Of a stretch of 38,437 bases of DNA, positions 16,831-24,573 are shown one piece after another (positions within the stretch are counted from its first letter, which is position 1; each line of letters starts with the position of its first letter). The position numbers and the translations under genes are program-made. The notes under the pieces were generated by a model. That model was not told where the DNA came from, searched no databases, and saw only the letters and a program-made list of their open reading frames with translations. The stretch lies in NCBI GenBank assembly GCA_902791865.1, contig CADAXK010000020.1:1-38437 (forward strand). The letters are read 5' to 3'. The stretch is from an uncultured Bacteroidia bacterium. GTDB lineage: Bacteria; Bacteroidota; Bacteroidia; Bacteroidales; ML635J-15.

Positions 16831-17421
16831 ATGATTGAGATTGAAGACAAGGTAGTTCATTTTGATGTCTTTCGGAAATGTTTCGCGTGCGACATCGCCA
16901 AATGCAAGGGAATATGTTGCGTTGAAGGCGATTCGGGTGCTCCGCTCGAAAAGGATGAGGAAGAAAAACTGAAGGAAATTCTGCCGAAAATATATTCTCG
17001 CCTATCCGATGAAGCACAGGCTGTCATTGATGAGAATGGCGTTTCGATGCTGGATATTGAGGGCGAGCTGACGACATCTATAATTGGTAAAGCAGGCGCG
17101 TGTGTTTTCGCCAATTACAACGCCGATGGCATCGTTTATTGTGAGATAGAAAAGGCTTGGGAGGAAGGCCTTGTCGATTTCCGCAAGCCGATTTCGTGCC
17201 ACCTATACCCGATAAGGGTTAAGAGATATTCATCGTTTGAGGCGGTAAACTATGATGTGTGGAACATTTGCAAGGATGCGGTAAAACTCGGCAACGAACG
17301 CAATGTCAAGATTTTCGAATATTTGAAGGAACCGCTAATCCGCAAATATGGCGAAGAGTGGTACAAGGAAATGTGCGTTGCCGCCGACTATCTTAAGAAT
17401 GTAGATTTCGGTGACAAATAG
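16831..17421 (+). CDS. DUF3109 family cysteine-rich protein
   Basis: A 196-residue cytoplasmic protein of the DUF3109 family. An N-terminal cysteine cluster (C17, C20, C25, C29, C30 in RKCFACDIAKCKGICC) and later cysteines (GACVFA, GIVYCEIEKAW, PISCHLYPI, WNICKDA) suggest a bound metal or Fe-S centre, as in YkgJ-type proteins. No activity is established. The ATG at 16831 (MIEIEDKVVHFDVF) follows the rnz stop by 4 bp; an in-frame TTG at 16816 is less likely. Its 3' end overlaps the convergent msrC gene by 34 bp. Confidence 0.85.
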   Translation: MIEIEDKVVHFDVFRKCFACDIAKCKGICCVEGDSGAPLEKDEEEKLKEILPKIYSRLSDEAQAVIDENGVSMLDIEGELTTSIIGKAGACVFANYNADGIVYCEIEKAWEEGLVDFRKPISCHLYPIRVKRYSSFEAVNYDVWNICKDAVKLGNERNVKIFEYLKEPLIRKYGEEWYKEMCVAADYLKNVDFGDK

Positions 17422-17858
17422 AGCATTGTAATCTTTTCTAGGTATTTTTTGTCAGTATCATCGAATGTCGCGAGTTTCTCGCTGTCAATGTCAAGAACAG
17501 CAAACACTTCACCGTTACGGAACATCGGCACGACAATCTCGCTTTTCGATGCGCTGCTGCAAGCAATGTGACCAGGAAATTCCTCGACATCGGGCACAAT
17601 TACCGACCGCTTTTCCTTCCACGCAGTTCCGCAGACTCCCCGTCCGAACTTTATACGCGTGCAAGCCAGAGGTCCCTGAAAAGGTCCAAGCACAAGTTCC
17701 TCACCTACAACACGATAAAAACCTGTCCACCAGAAATGAAATGTCTCGTGAATGATTGCTGCCACGTTTGCCATAAGAGCAATCTCATCGGTTTCTGCCT
17801 CCGAAAGTGCCTTTGCTTGAGCAACAAGCGCTTCATATTTCTGTTCCTTGTCAGTCAT
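17388..17858 (-). CDS. msrC: Free methionine-(R)-sulfoxide reductase (GAF domain)
   Basis: A 156-residue single-GAF-domain enzyme that reduces free methionine-R-sulfoxide. The family core is intact: LGPFQGPLACTRIKFGRGVCGTAW and PDVEEFPGHIACSSASKSEIVVP, with the three conserved cysteines C66, C76 and C100, then VLDIDSE and FDDTDKKYLEKI. The last residues (LSPKSTFLR) run into the 3' end of the DUF3109 gene on the other strand. It follows the MBL-fold lipoprotein gene by 4 bp and is probably co-transcribed with it. Confidence 0.93.
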   Translation of the reverse strand: MTDKEQKYEALVAQAKALSEAETDEIALMANVAAIIHETFHFWWTGFYRVVGEELVLGPFQGPLACTRIKFGRGVCGTAWKEKRSVIVPDVEEFPGHIACSSASKSEIVVPMFRNGEVFAVLDIDSEKLATFDDTDKKYLEKITMLYLSPKSTFLR

Positions 17859-17862
17859 CGTG

Positions 17863-18702
17863 TCAAAGTTCTATTATGAATGGTGCAGGGAAATGCATTC
17901 CAGCCAATGGCTTGTGCGAAGTCCTTGCAATTTCGAGCATTGCCTTTCTTGTTTCTGATGCAAGCGCCGGGTCGAAATCGTATGCTGCCGAAAATTCGGG
18001 ATGTTCAACTTGCAAGGCCACTGCGTGCATAAGGTCGCCTACGACAATGACATCGCCTACGTCGTACATTGTATGTCCGGGAGTGTGTCCTGGGGCAGCG
18101 ATTGTTACAATGCCGTCAACAATCGTGTCGCCTGCCTGAAAAGTTTCGCATCTGCCTTCGTATGCAAAAAGCATCTTTTCAACCATTTCGTTTTTGTCCT
18201 TCAATTCGCCAACTGTCCATGCTTCCAATTCCAAATCGGAAAAATGCAACTTCGCATTCTTGAAAATCGCCTCGCCATTGGGCGTAAGAAGTCCGCCAAT
18301 GTGGTCACCATGGAAATGTGTTATGCAAATGTCGGTTATCTCGTCAGGCAACACACCCACCGAATCCAAGTTCGCGAGCAGACGACCATTGCGCGAAGCG
18401 CCAAGTCCTGCATCAAAAAGCACAATCCTGTCGCCACGCTCCTGCATAAAAACATTTATCGAAGCCTCCGCCATTCCATCTGGCAGAATCTTATTCAACA
18501 ACTCATCGTCTTGTCCTGCAAATAGTTCGGCAGACATCTGTTGTTGGCAGTCCTGCAATGCAATTAGCGGTGCACTGCAAATAGTATCGGTTTCCATCTT
18601 TGGTTCTTCAACCTGATTGTCAGCAGTTTCATTGCAGGTACACGAAACCGCTAGCGCAACAACCATCAACGACATTGCTATGTTTACGAGAATTTTTTTC
18701 AT
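17863..18702 (-). CDS. MBL-fold hydrolase, lipoprotein
   Basis: A 279-residue metallo-beta-lactamase-fold protein with a lipoprotein signal: MKKILVNIAMSLMVVALAVS then Cys21. The metal motif HFHGDH is at H129, H131, D133, H134; further ligands are likely the His in AAPGHTPGHT, Asp in VVGDLMH and the final His in AGMHFPAP. The HTPGHT and GDLMH pattern resembles lactonase-like or glyoxalase-like hydrolases, so the substrate is uncertain. The ATG at 18702 is chosen because it gives a proper signal peptide; the longer frame starting at 18729 would bury it. It acts in the envelope and is first in a two-gene unit with msrC. Confidence 0.88.
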   Translation of the reverse strand: MKKILVNIAMSLMVVALAVSCTCNETADNQVEEPKMETDTICSAPLIALQDCQQQMSAELFAGQDDELLNKILPDGMAEASINVFMQERGDRIVLFDAGLGASRNGRLLANLDSVGVLPDEITDICITHFHGDHIGGLLTPNGEAIFKNAKLHFSDLELEAWTVGELKDKNEMVEKMLFAYEGRCETFQAGDTIVDGIVTIAAPGHTPGHTMYDVGDVIVVGDLMHAVALQVEHPEFSAAYDFDPALASETRKAMLEIARTSHKPLAGMHFPAPFIIEL

Positions 18703-18740
18703 ACGCACATTTTTTATTATTGTCCACAAAACTCTCTAAT

Positions 18741-18930
18741 CGTCATTCCGCAACCTTTAGCTCACGCAGCGAAGCAAGTAAAACAGAGAGAACCGACTAA
18801 GGAACGTGTCGTGTGAACTCGTTTGTGCGGAATCTCCTCGATTAGTATTACTATATGAGATTCCGCATAGTCGAACATTACAACGCTCCACGTTCCGTAT
18901 CGCGTGTATGTTCTGACTTGTGGAATGACG
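18741..18930. repeat. Intergenic element with terminal inverted repeats (copy 2)
   Basis: Ends CGTCATTCCGCAA (18741-18753) and TTGTGGAATGACG (18918-18930) are inverted with one mismatch. Inside is a perfect 10-bp dyad, GCGGAATCTC (18827-18836) / GAGATTCCGC (18857-18866). The block at 18752-18779 matches the reverse complement of about 37912-37938. It fills most of the gene-free stretch 18703-19027; the rest shows nothing I can name. Confidence 0.75.
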
Positions 18931-19027
18931 AACAAGGGAAATCATAACATTCTGAATTAATACAAATTGCTTAATATTGAACGATTTACAGAGGTATGTT
19001 ATATCAGACAACATTAATTAATAAATT

Positions 19028-20194
19028 TTAGAAACAGTTCTTAAGCACAACCAATATGTCATCTGCTTCCATTTTCTTATATCCGCCACCCGGAATTGTC
19101 GATTTCGCAATCAGCGGCAACATTTCCTCTGTTGCGCCGACCTCGCGTAAAGTAGAAGGAATTCCCAGTTCACGGAAGAACGATTCAAGACAAGCAATTC
19201 CATCAAGGGCAACCTGTTCGTCGGTTTTGCCGTTTGCTTCGACCTTCCAGATATTCTTTGCAAAACGCACGAACTTCGGTAAACCGCACTTGTAAATATA
19301 ACGATAGTAAGCAGGCGAAATTATTGCAAGTCCAATTCCGTGTGGGCAGTCGGTGTATGCGCCAAGCTGATGCTCAATCATGTGAACCTCCCAGTCCTGC
19401 ATCTTCGACAAGGCTAGAATCTTGTTCAAACCCATTGTTGCACACCACATTATGTTGCTTCGTGCTTCGTAGTCGTGCGGATCGACAATTGCCTTGCGCG
19501 ACGAATTTATCAGCGAAAGCATCACGCCTTCGAGAAGGTAGTCGCTTGTGCAGTCGTCGTCACCACCGAAATATTGTTCCATAAGGTGGGAGAAAATGTC
19601 GGCTATACCACTGACCATCTGAATCTTAGGAACGGTATATGTGTATTCTGGGTTTAGAATCGAAAATTTTGGGCAAAGGTCTGGGAATGGGAAAACACGA
19701 CCTAGTTTCAGCTTCTTGTCCTCGTTGGTAATTACCGAACCTGTATTCATTTCCGAAGCGGTTCCAGTCATCGTAAGCACCGAAGCCACTGCAACAACCT
19801 TGTTCTCAATAGGTCCCTGCTGTTCCCAGTAATGCTCCCAAGCATCACCATCGTAGTATGCCGATGCTGCAATACCCTTGGAGCAGTCAACCACGCTACC
19901 GCCACCAACGGCAAGTATCAGGTCGATATTGTTTTCGCGCACAAGACGGCAACCTTCCATTACCTGCGAATAACGAGGATTGGAGTTTATTCCTGCAAGT
20001 TCGGTAACCTTCTTGCCCGCAGCCTTCAACATTTCCATAATCTTGTCGTAAAGACCAGTTGCCTTTATCGAGTTTTTGCCATAAACGAGCAAAATGTTGC
20101 TTCCGAAATTGTTAAGTTCTTCGGGTAAATGTTCAAGTGCTGTCTTTCCAAAATGAATCTTAGTGGGATTCTGATAAGTGAAATCGTAAATCAT
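19028..20194 (-). CDS. Iron-containing alcohol dehydrogenase (butanol dehydrogenase-like)
   Basis: A 388-residue group III alcohol/aldehyde oxidoreductase, likely NAD(P)H-dependent, of the BdhA/YqhD type. The N-terminal nucleotide-binding half has the GGGS motif in ILAVGGGSVVDCSKGIA (near residues 92-108). Metal ligands are visible as Asp and His in SGIADIFSHLMEQYF, then the two His in MIEHQLGAYTDCPHGIGLAI. The start MIYDFTYQNPTKIHFGK is typical. It may reduce butyraldehyde, methylglyoxal or similar aldehydes. It is a single gene; upstream lies only a weak TATATTCG box. Confidence 0.93.
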   Translation of the reverse strand: MIYDFTYQNPTKIHFGKTALEHLPEELNNFGSNILLVYGKNSIKATGLYDKIMEMLKAAGKKVTELAGINSNPRYSQVMEGCRLVRENNIDLILAVGGGSVVDCSKGIAASAYYDGDAWEHYWEQQGPIENKVVAVASVLTMTGTASEMNTGSVITNEDKKLKLGRVFPFPDLCPKFSILNPEYTYTVPKIQMVSGIADIFSHLMEQYFGGDDDCTSDYLLEGVMLSLINSSRKAIVDPHDYEARSNIMWCATMGLNKILALSKMQDWEVHMIEHQLGAYTDCPHGIGLAIISPAYYRYIYKCGLPKFVRFAKNIWKVEANGKTDEQVALDGIACLESFFRELGIPSTLREVGATEEMLPLIAKSTIPGGGYKKMEADDILVVLKNCF

Positions 20195-20293
20195 AATTTT
20201 AAATTTTTGGCGAATATAATGAATTGTTTTTGCTTTTTTTGTTTTTTGGGAGGAAAAAGATATTTATCAACCTCGAAACTAATTGAATTGTAC

Positions 20294-20313
20294 AATCGCA
20301 CCATGGTGCGATT
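20294..20313. repeat. 20-bp perfect palindrome
   Basis: AATCGCACCATGGTGCGATT is fully self-complementary. It lies in the spacer between the alcohol dehydrogenase gene and the next gene. It could be an operator or part of an intergenic repeat. Confidence 0.5.
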
Positions 20314-20341
20314 CAAGAAATGGGCGCGATTCTTCATGTAC

Positions 20342-20361
20342 AGACGCAAAATTTTGCATCT
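20342..20361. repeat. Near-palindromic intergenic repeat remnant
   Basis: AGACGCAAAATTTTGCATCT is self-complementary except for one pair. It is followed at 20368-20440 by short GGCGAAGCC-type words. It resembles small dispersed intergenic repeats of Bacteroidota. Nothing else is seen in 20195-20480. Confidence 0.4.
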
Positions 20362-20479
20362 CAACAGAACGGCGAAGCCCTCAACGAAGTTAAACGGGCG
20401 AAGCCCATAGAAACGGCGCCGCCATAGAAACTAGAAACATGAAACTAGAAACAATCATAGACTTCTTGATTTTTTTCTT

Positions 20480-20487
20480 TACCTTTG
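20480..20487 (+). promoter_or_regulatory. -7 box just before a lipoprotein start
   Basis: TAccTTTG, followed by TG, lies only 5 bases before the ATG at 20493. Transcription from it would give a leaderless or nearly leaderless mRNA. A well-spaced -33 box is not seen. Confidence 0.4.
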
Positions 20488-20492
20488 TGCCC

Positions 20493-21008
20493 ATGAGGTC
20501 AATGCTCGTAATATCAATAGTGGCGACGATTCTTGTTTCGTGTGCTACAGAGACGGAAAATGGTGGCTTTTCGCTCGAGAAGAAAAATGACACCTTATAT
20601 AATCTAGTTCTCGAAACCGACAGCAGTCGCGATGTGTGGGAACTGCGTTTTCCTGTCTATCGCTTCTGCACTGGCGATATGGACGGCGACAGCATTGTGG
20701 ATGCCGTAGTGGGAGTGGAGAAGACCACTCGTTTCGACCCTGTGGTGCGCCGACGCGTTTTTATGTTCCGCAATATTGGCGGCAAGGTGCGTCCGCTATG
20801 GATGGGGTCGAGGCTTGGACAGCCGGTTGTCGATTTCCGCGTAGTGCAGGTCGATGGCGAGACGAGGCTCCGTAGTGTGGAGGAGGAGAAAAACGGCAAA
20901 TTTTTGGTCGCAGAATATCGCTGGAGTTCTTTCGGTGTGAAATTTATTAGGTATATTTGCCGTGATTTTGAATTTGACAACTCAATGGAAATTTTAAATG
21001 ATAAATAA
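20493..21008 (+). CDS. Small lipoprotein, FG-GAP-like acidic motif
   Basis: A 171-residue lipoprotein: MRSMLVISIVATILVSC places the lipidated Cys at residue 17. The middle has a calcium-loop-like segment, GDMDGDSIVDAVVGVEK, of the FG-GAP/VCBS kind, followed by an Arg-rich beta-like stretch with PLWMGSRLGQPVVDF. It is compact and beta-rich. I do not recognise a named family. It is placed 1 bp before the DUF3160 gene and is probably translated with it and CapA. The ATG at 20493 is preferred over the frame opening at 20439 because it gives a proper lipoprotein signal. Confidence 0.75.
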   Translation: MRSMLVISIVATILVSCATETENGGFSLEKKNDTLYNLVLETDSSRDVWELRFPVYRFCTGDMDGDSIVDAVVGVEKTTRFDPVVRRRVFMFRNIGGKVRPLWMGSRLGQPVVDFRVVQVDGETRLRSVEEEKNGKFLVAEYRWSSFGVKFIRYICRDFEFDNSMEILNDK

Positions 21009-21009
21009 T

Positions 21010-23481
21010 ATGAAGAGATTTTGTATCAACGCATTATGCGTAATGATGGCTGCTTCGATGTTGCTTTTCGGATGCAAGTCGAAGGAAAACAAGGATGGCG
21101 AAGATGTAAAAGCGGAAGAAACTGCGAATGCGGTGAATCCAAATGGACCGAAATTGTCGTTCGATTGCGACTTGCCGACTTATATTTGTGGCTGCCATGT
21201 CGATATTGAGAACATGAAGGACAAGGTTGACCTGGATATGGATATTTCTCAGCTGAACCTTGCCGACTTGCGTATTTTGCGTAACATCTTTGCGGCACAG
21301 CAGGGCTATTGCTTCACCGACGCTTTTTTGAGGCATGTCTATGGCGCCACATCATGGTACTTTGATATTGCAATTGAGAAGGCTTATGGTGACCCAGTGA
21401 ATGTGAAATATACCGATGAGCAGAATAAGTTTATCGAAAGAATCAAGGCTCGCGAAGAGGAGTTGCAGAAATCAAATTACAATCCGCTCGAAGGCTATCT
21501 GACTAATTATAATAATGTTGTCAATATGTATCAGCTCGATAGCGCTGATAATACTCTCAAGGATATGATTTCGAGGAACGGTTTTGCAATTGTGGAAGGT
21601 ATGGACGATCAGTTGTTCCATATTTACGAGAAGAACGACTACTCTGATTTTCCGAGCTTTGTGACCACCGATATGTACTTGCAGTTGTATCACATGTATT
21701 TCGACTTCTTGCTTCGTGACCTCGAGCAGACCAAGCTGATGGGCGAACTGAAAAGTTTTGCCACCACCATGCATTCCGAAATGCTGAAGATTGCAAAAAG
21801 CACTTCCGACCCTGTTATGAAGGATGCAGCAGAATACAATGCAACTTTCTATGCTATAGGACTTAGCCTGTTGACAGACAACAAGAATTATGAAGTTCCT
21901 GCCAAATACAAGGAGGACTTTGATGTTGAAATCGGCAGTGTAAATAAGGCATCCGACAATTTTTCTGAATTTCTAGGTTGGGAAGATGTTATGTTCCCAT
22001 ATAGTTTGTTCCGTCCGCGTGGTCACTACACCCGCGACGATGCCTTCAAGCGTTACTTCAAGTCGATGATGTGGTTCCAGTATGTTTCGTTCTGTCTTGA
22101 TGATGATATTCAGTTCGGCAGGGCAGTTCTTAATGCCGATGTCATCAGAAAGAGTGCCGACTTGCAGAAAAGGTACACGGGCATAGTAGAGCCTATTACT
22201 TTCATCGTTGGAGAGCCTGACAATGTGTCGGTTATGCAACTTTCGGAGGAAATGGCAAAGTCGAATCTCTCTGCCGAAAAGATTATAGGCAATGCTTCCG
22301 AACTTAAGAAATTCCGCTCAGCAATTCAGAAAATTGCCGACCAGCAGAACCGTATTTCACCTAAGCAACTTGTTTCGTGCAAGGATAAGATTAATCTTAT
22401 GCCGCAGAGGTATTTGGCTGATAACGAAATTCTTCAGGAACTCGTTGATGTTACTACCAAACCGACTACTCAGCGTGCACTGCCCAAAGGTCTTGATGTT
22501 CTTGCTGCTTTCGGTAGCGACGATGCATACAAGATTTTGATAGATGAATATCAGGAAGATAAGGAGTGGCCTGATTATGTCACTGAGTTCGAAAATGTTA
22601 AGAAGACAATGAAGAAGGTCAACTGGGATGCTACGATGTACAACAAGTGGATGCAATCGCTCAACACCTTGTTGGAGAAGGATTCGCGTCATCCTTACTT
22701 TATGAAGACCTATCAGTGGGCAAAGAAGAACATCAATGCTGCGCTTGCTTCGTGGGCGGAGCTAAAGCACGACTGCATACTTTACGGAGAACAACCTATG
22801 GGTGCTGAATGCGGTGGTGGCGAGGATTTGCCAGAACCTGTTGTCGTTGGCTATGTTGAACCAAATCTGGCATATTGGAACAAGGCAATCGAATTGCTCG
22901 ATATGACAGAGAAAATGTTGAAGGACAACGGAATGCTTACGGCTAAGGCAAAGAGTATAACCGAAAGCATGCGCGAAAAGGCTCAGTTCCTCAAATCGGT
23001 GAGCGAGAAGGAATTGGCAGGCAAGAAGTTGACAGAACAGGAATACAACCTGATTGAATATATCGGCAGCAGCTACGAATGGCTGACGCTTGATATGCTT
23101 AATGCTGGTGCCGAAAATCCAATTTACGATTGGTACGAAATAAAGGGCGCCGACCGCAAGGTGGCAGTTGTTGCCGATGTTTACACAGCAAACTCAGGCA
23201 ACAATCCCGACAAGTCGATTATGTATGTTGCTACGGGAAATGTCAATACGATTTATGTAATCGTAGAGATTGAAGGAAAACTTTGGCTGACACGCGGTGC
23301 TGTTCTGTCGTACAGGGAGTTTGATGTTCCGTTGGGCAATCCGAGACTTACCGACGAGGAATGGCAGGATATGCTTGAGAAGGATCCTCGTTATGGTGTT
23401 CCTGAGTGGATTAAGGAAATTGTTGCTCCGGGCAAATTGCCAAAGAGCAACGAGATAATATTCTATAGTTCGGGATGCTAA
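21010..23481 (+). CDS. YARHG-DUF3160 lipoprotein
   Basis: An 823-residue lipoprotein with signal MKRFCINALCVMMAASMLLFGC. Near residues 85-125 a YARHG-like domain is visible (DLRILRNIFAAQQGYCFTDAFL...SWYF). The remainder is a DUF3160 protein; recognisable parts are TTDMYLQLYHMYFDFLLRDLEQ, FLGWEDVMFPYSLFRPRGHYT, GSSYEWLTLDMLNAG, and the C-terminal ATGNVNTIYVIVEIEGKLWLTRGAVLSYREF. Function is unknown. The ATG at 21010 is 1 bp after the upstream stop; an ATG at 20998 would add MINN. Its stop shares a base with the ATG of the CapA-like gene. Confidence 0.88.
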   Translation: MKRFCINALCVMMAASMLLFGCKSKENKDGEDVKAEETANAVNPNGPKLSFDCDLPTYICGCHVDIENMKDKVDLDMDISQLNLADLRILRNIFAAQQGYCFTDAFLRHVYGATSWYFDIAIEKAYGDPVNVKYTDEQNKFIERIKAREEELQKSNYNPLEGYLTNYNNVVNMYQLDSADNTLKDMISRNGFAIVEGMDDQLFHIYEKNDYSDFPSFVTTDMYLQLYHMYFDFLLRDLEQTKLMGELKSFATTMHSEMLKIAKSTSDPVMKDAAEYNATFYAIGLSLLTDNKNYEVPAKYKEDFDVEIGSVNKASDNFSEFLGWEDVMFPYSLFRPRGHYTRDDAFKRYFKSMMWFQYVSFCLDDDIQFGRAVLNADVIRKSADLQKRYTGIVEPITFIVGEPDNVSVMQLSEEMAKSNLSAEKIIGNASELKKFRSAIQKIADQQNRISPKQLVSCKDKINLMPQRYLADNEILQELVDVTTKPTTQRALPKGLDVLAAFGSDDAYKILIDEYQEDKEWPDYVTEFENVKKTMKKVNWDATMYNKWMQSLNTLLEKDSRHPYFMKTYQWAKKNINAALASWAELKHDCILYGEQPMGAECGGGEDLPEPVVVGYVEPNLAYWNKAIELLDMTEKMLKDNGMLTAKAKSITESMREKAQFLKSVSEKELAGKKLTEQEYNLIEYIGSSYEWLTLDMLNAGAENPIYDWYEIKGADRKVAVVADVYTANSGNNPDKSIMYVATGNVNTIYVIVEIEGKLWLTRGAVLSYREFDVPLGNPRLTDEEWQDMLEKDPRYGVPEWIKEIVAPGKLPKSNEIIFYSSGC

Positions 23482-24476
23482 TGAAATACTTTCGTAAAAA
23501 TATGAAAATGGAAGGCATGATTATTCGTGCCTTCTTTTCTATTTTCTTGTTTATTAGTGTATTCTATTCTTGTAGCTGTAGTAATGCTTCAAGCGGGAAA
23601 ACAGAGAAAAATATTCCGTATTACGACACTTTGCGCATAGCTTTCACTGGTGATATTCTTCTTGACAGAGGTGTGCGCAAGTTTATTGAAAAGTATAGTG
23701 TCGATTCGCTTTTCCGTCCCGAAATTGATTCTGTGTTTGCTGCAAACAACTTTGTAGTCGGCAACCTTGAATGTCCTGCAACAAGCATAGTTTCTCCGAT
23801 AAATAAACGCTTTATATTTCGTGGTGAACCAGATTGGTTGCGAGCACTTTACGAACATGGAATAACCCATCTCAATTTGGCAAACAACCATTCCATGGAC
23901 CAAGGTCGGCGCGGACTTGCCGACACCGAAAGCCAAATCCGCAAGCACGGAATGATACCGCTCGGCTACGGAACGACTATTGCCGAATCCATTGAGCCAC
24001 AATTGCTTGCCGAGACACCACGCAAGGTGTATCTTATAACATCGTTGCGTGTTCCGTCCGAAAACTGGGAATACCTTGATAGTGTGCCTTGTGTTTCGGA
24101 GAGTAGCATTGCCACAATCGAGTCGCAGATTGATAGCTTGAAACGCCTTGATTCAAAATGCTTTGTGTTCGTGATGCTGCATTGGGGCGTGGAGCATGTG
24201 GAAGTGCCGTCGCACTATCAGGTTCGCGATGCGCATAGGTTGGTTGCCGCTGGAGCCGACTGCATAGTGGGGCATCATCCGCATTGCTTGCAGACGGTGG
24301 AAACCTACAATGGCGTTCCAATCTATTATAGCATAGGCAATTTCATCTTCGACCAGAAAAAGCCGATAAATACCCGAGCTGCAATCGTAGCCGCCACAAT
24401 AACAGCCGATTCGGCATCGTTTGAAATGTTGCCGGTGGAGATTGAAAACTGTGTGCCTAGGTTGGTGGAAGAATAG
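23481..24476 (+). CDS. CapA/PgsA-family metallophosphatase-like lipoprotein
   Basis: A 331-residue protein of the CapA family (calcineurin-like fold, named for poly-gamma-glutamate capsule synthesis). Motifs in order: IAFTGDILLDRGV, VVGNLECPAT, LNLANNHSMDQGRRGLADT, VMLHWGVEH, and VGHHPHCLQTVETYNGVPIYYSIGNFIFDQ, which together supply metal ligands. The N-terminus has a hydrophobic stretch followed by SCSCS, consistent with a lipobox. The start at 23481 is a TAATG overlap with the DUF3160 gene; internal ATGs at residues 8 and 10 are alternatives. No capB/capC genes are near, so a capsule role is not implied. Confidence 0.9.
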   Translation: MKYFRKNMKMEGMIIRAFFSIFLFISVFYSCSCSNASSGKTEKNIPYYDTLRIAFTGDILLDRGVRKFIEKYSVDSLFRPEIDSVFAANNFVVGNLECPATSIVSPINKRFIFRGEPDWLRALYEHGITHLNLANNHSMDQGRRGLADTESQIRKHGMIPLGYGTTIAESIEPQLLAETPRKVYLITSLRVPSENWEYLDSVPCVSESSIATIESQIDSLKRLDSKCFVFVMLHWGVEHVEVPSHYQVRDAHRLVAAGADCIVGHHPHCLQTVETYNGVPIYYSIGNFIFDQKKPINTRAAIVAATITADSASFEMLPVEIENCVPRLVEE

Positions 24477-24505
24477 GAGAGTTTTGCTTTCTGGATTTCA
24501 TCTAA

Positions 24506-24526
24506 TTTGTTGATAAAAATATTTCC
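24506..24526 (+). repeat. 21-nt sequence repeated upstream of two promoters (copy 2)
   Basis: Exact match to 10936-10956. It lies 20 bases before a TAaaTTTGC -7 box (24546-24554) for the BRO-N gene. Confidence 0.4.
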
Positions 24527-24545
24527 AAAAGAATGTGGTTTTGTG

Positions 24546-24554
24546 TAAATTTGC
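24546..24554 (+). promoter_or_regulatory. -7 box for the BRO-N/DinD-like gene
   Basis: TAaaTTTGC, about 20 bases before the ATG at 24574. There is no TTTG at the expected -33 spacing. Confidence 0.45.
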
Positions 24555-24573
24555 AGAGTAAACATTGATTTTT

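Noticed and set aside
23481..24476. CapA-like gene as evidence of a poly-gamma-glutamate capsule locus
   Set aside because: No capB or capC genes are in the window; the family is broad and often unrelated to capsule.
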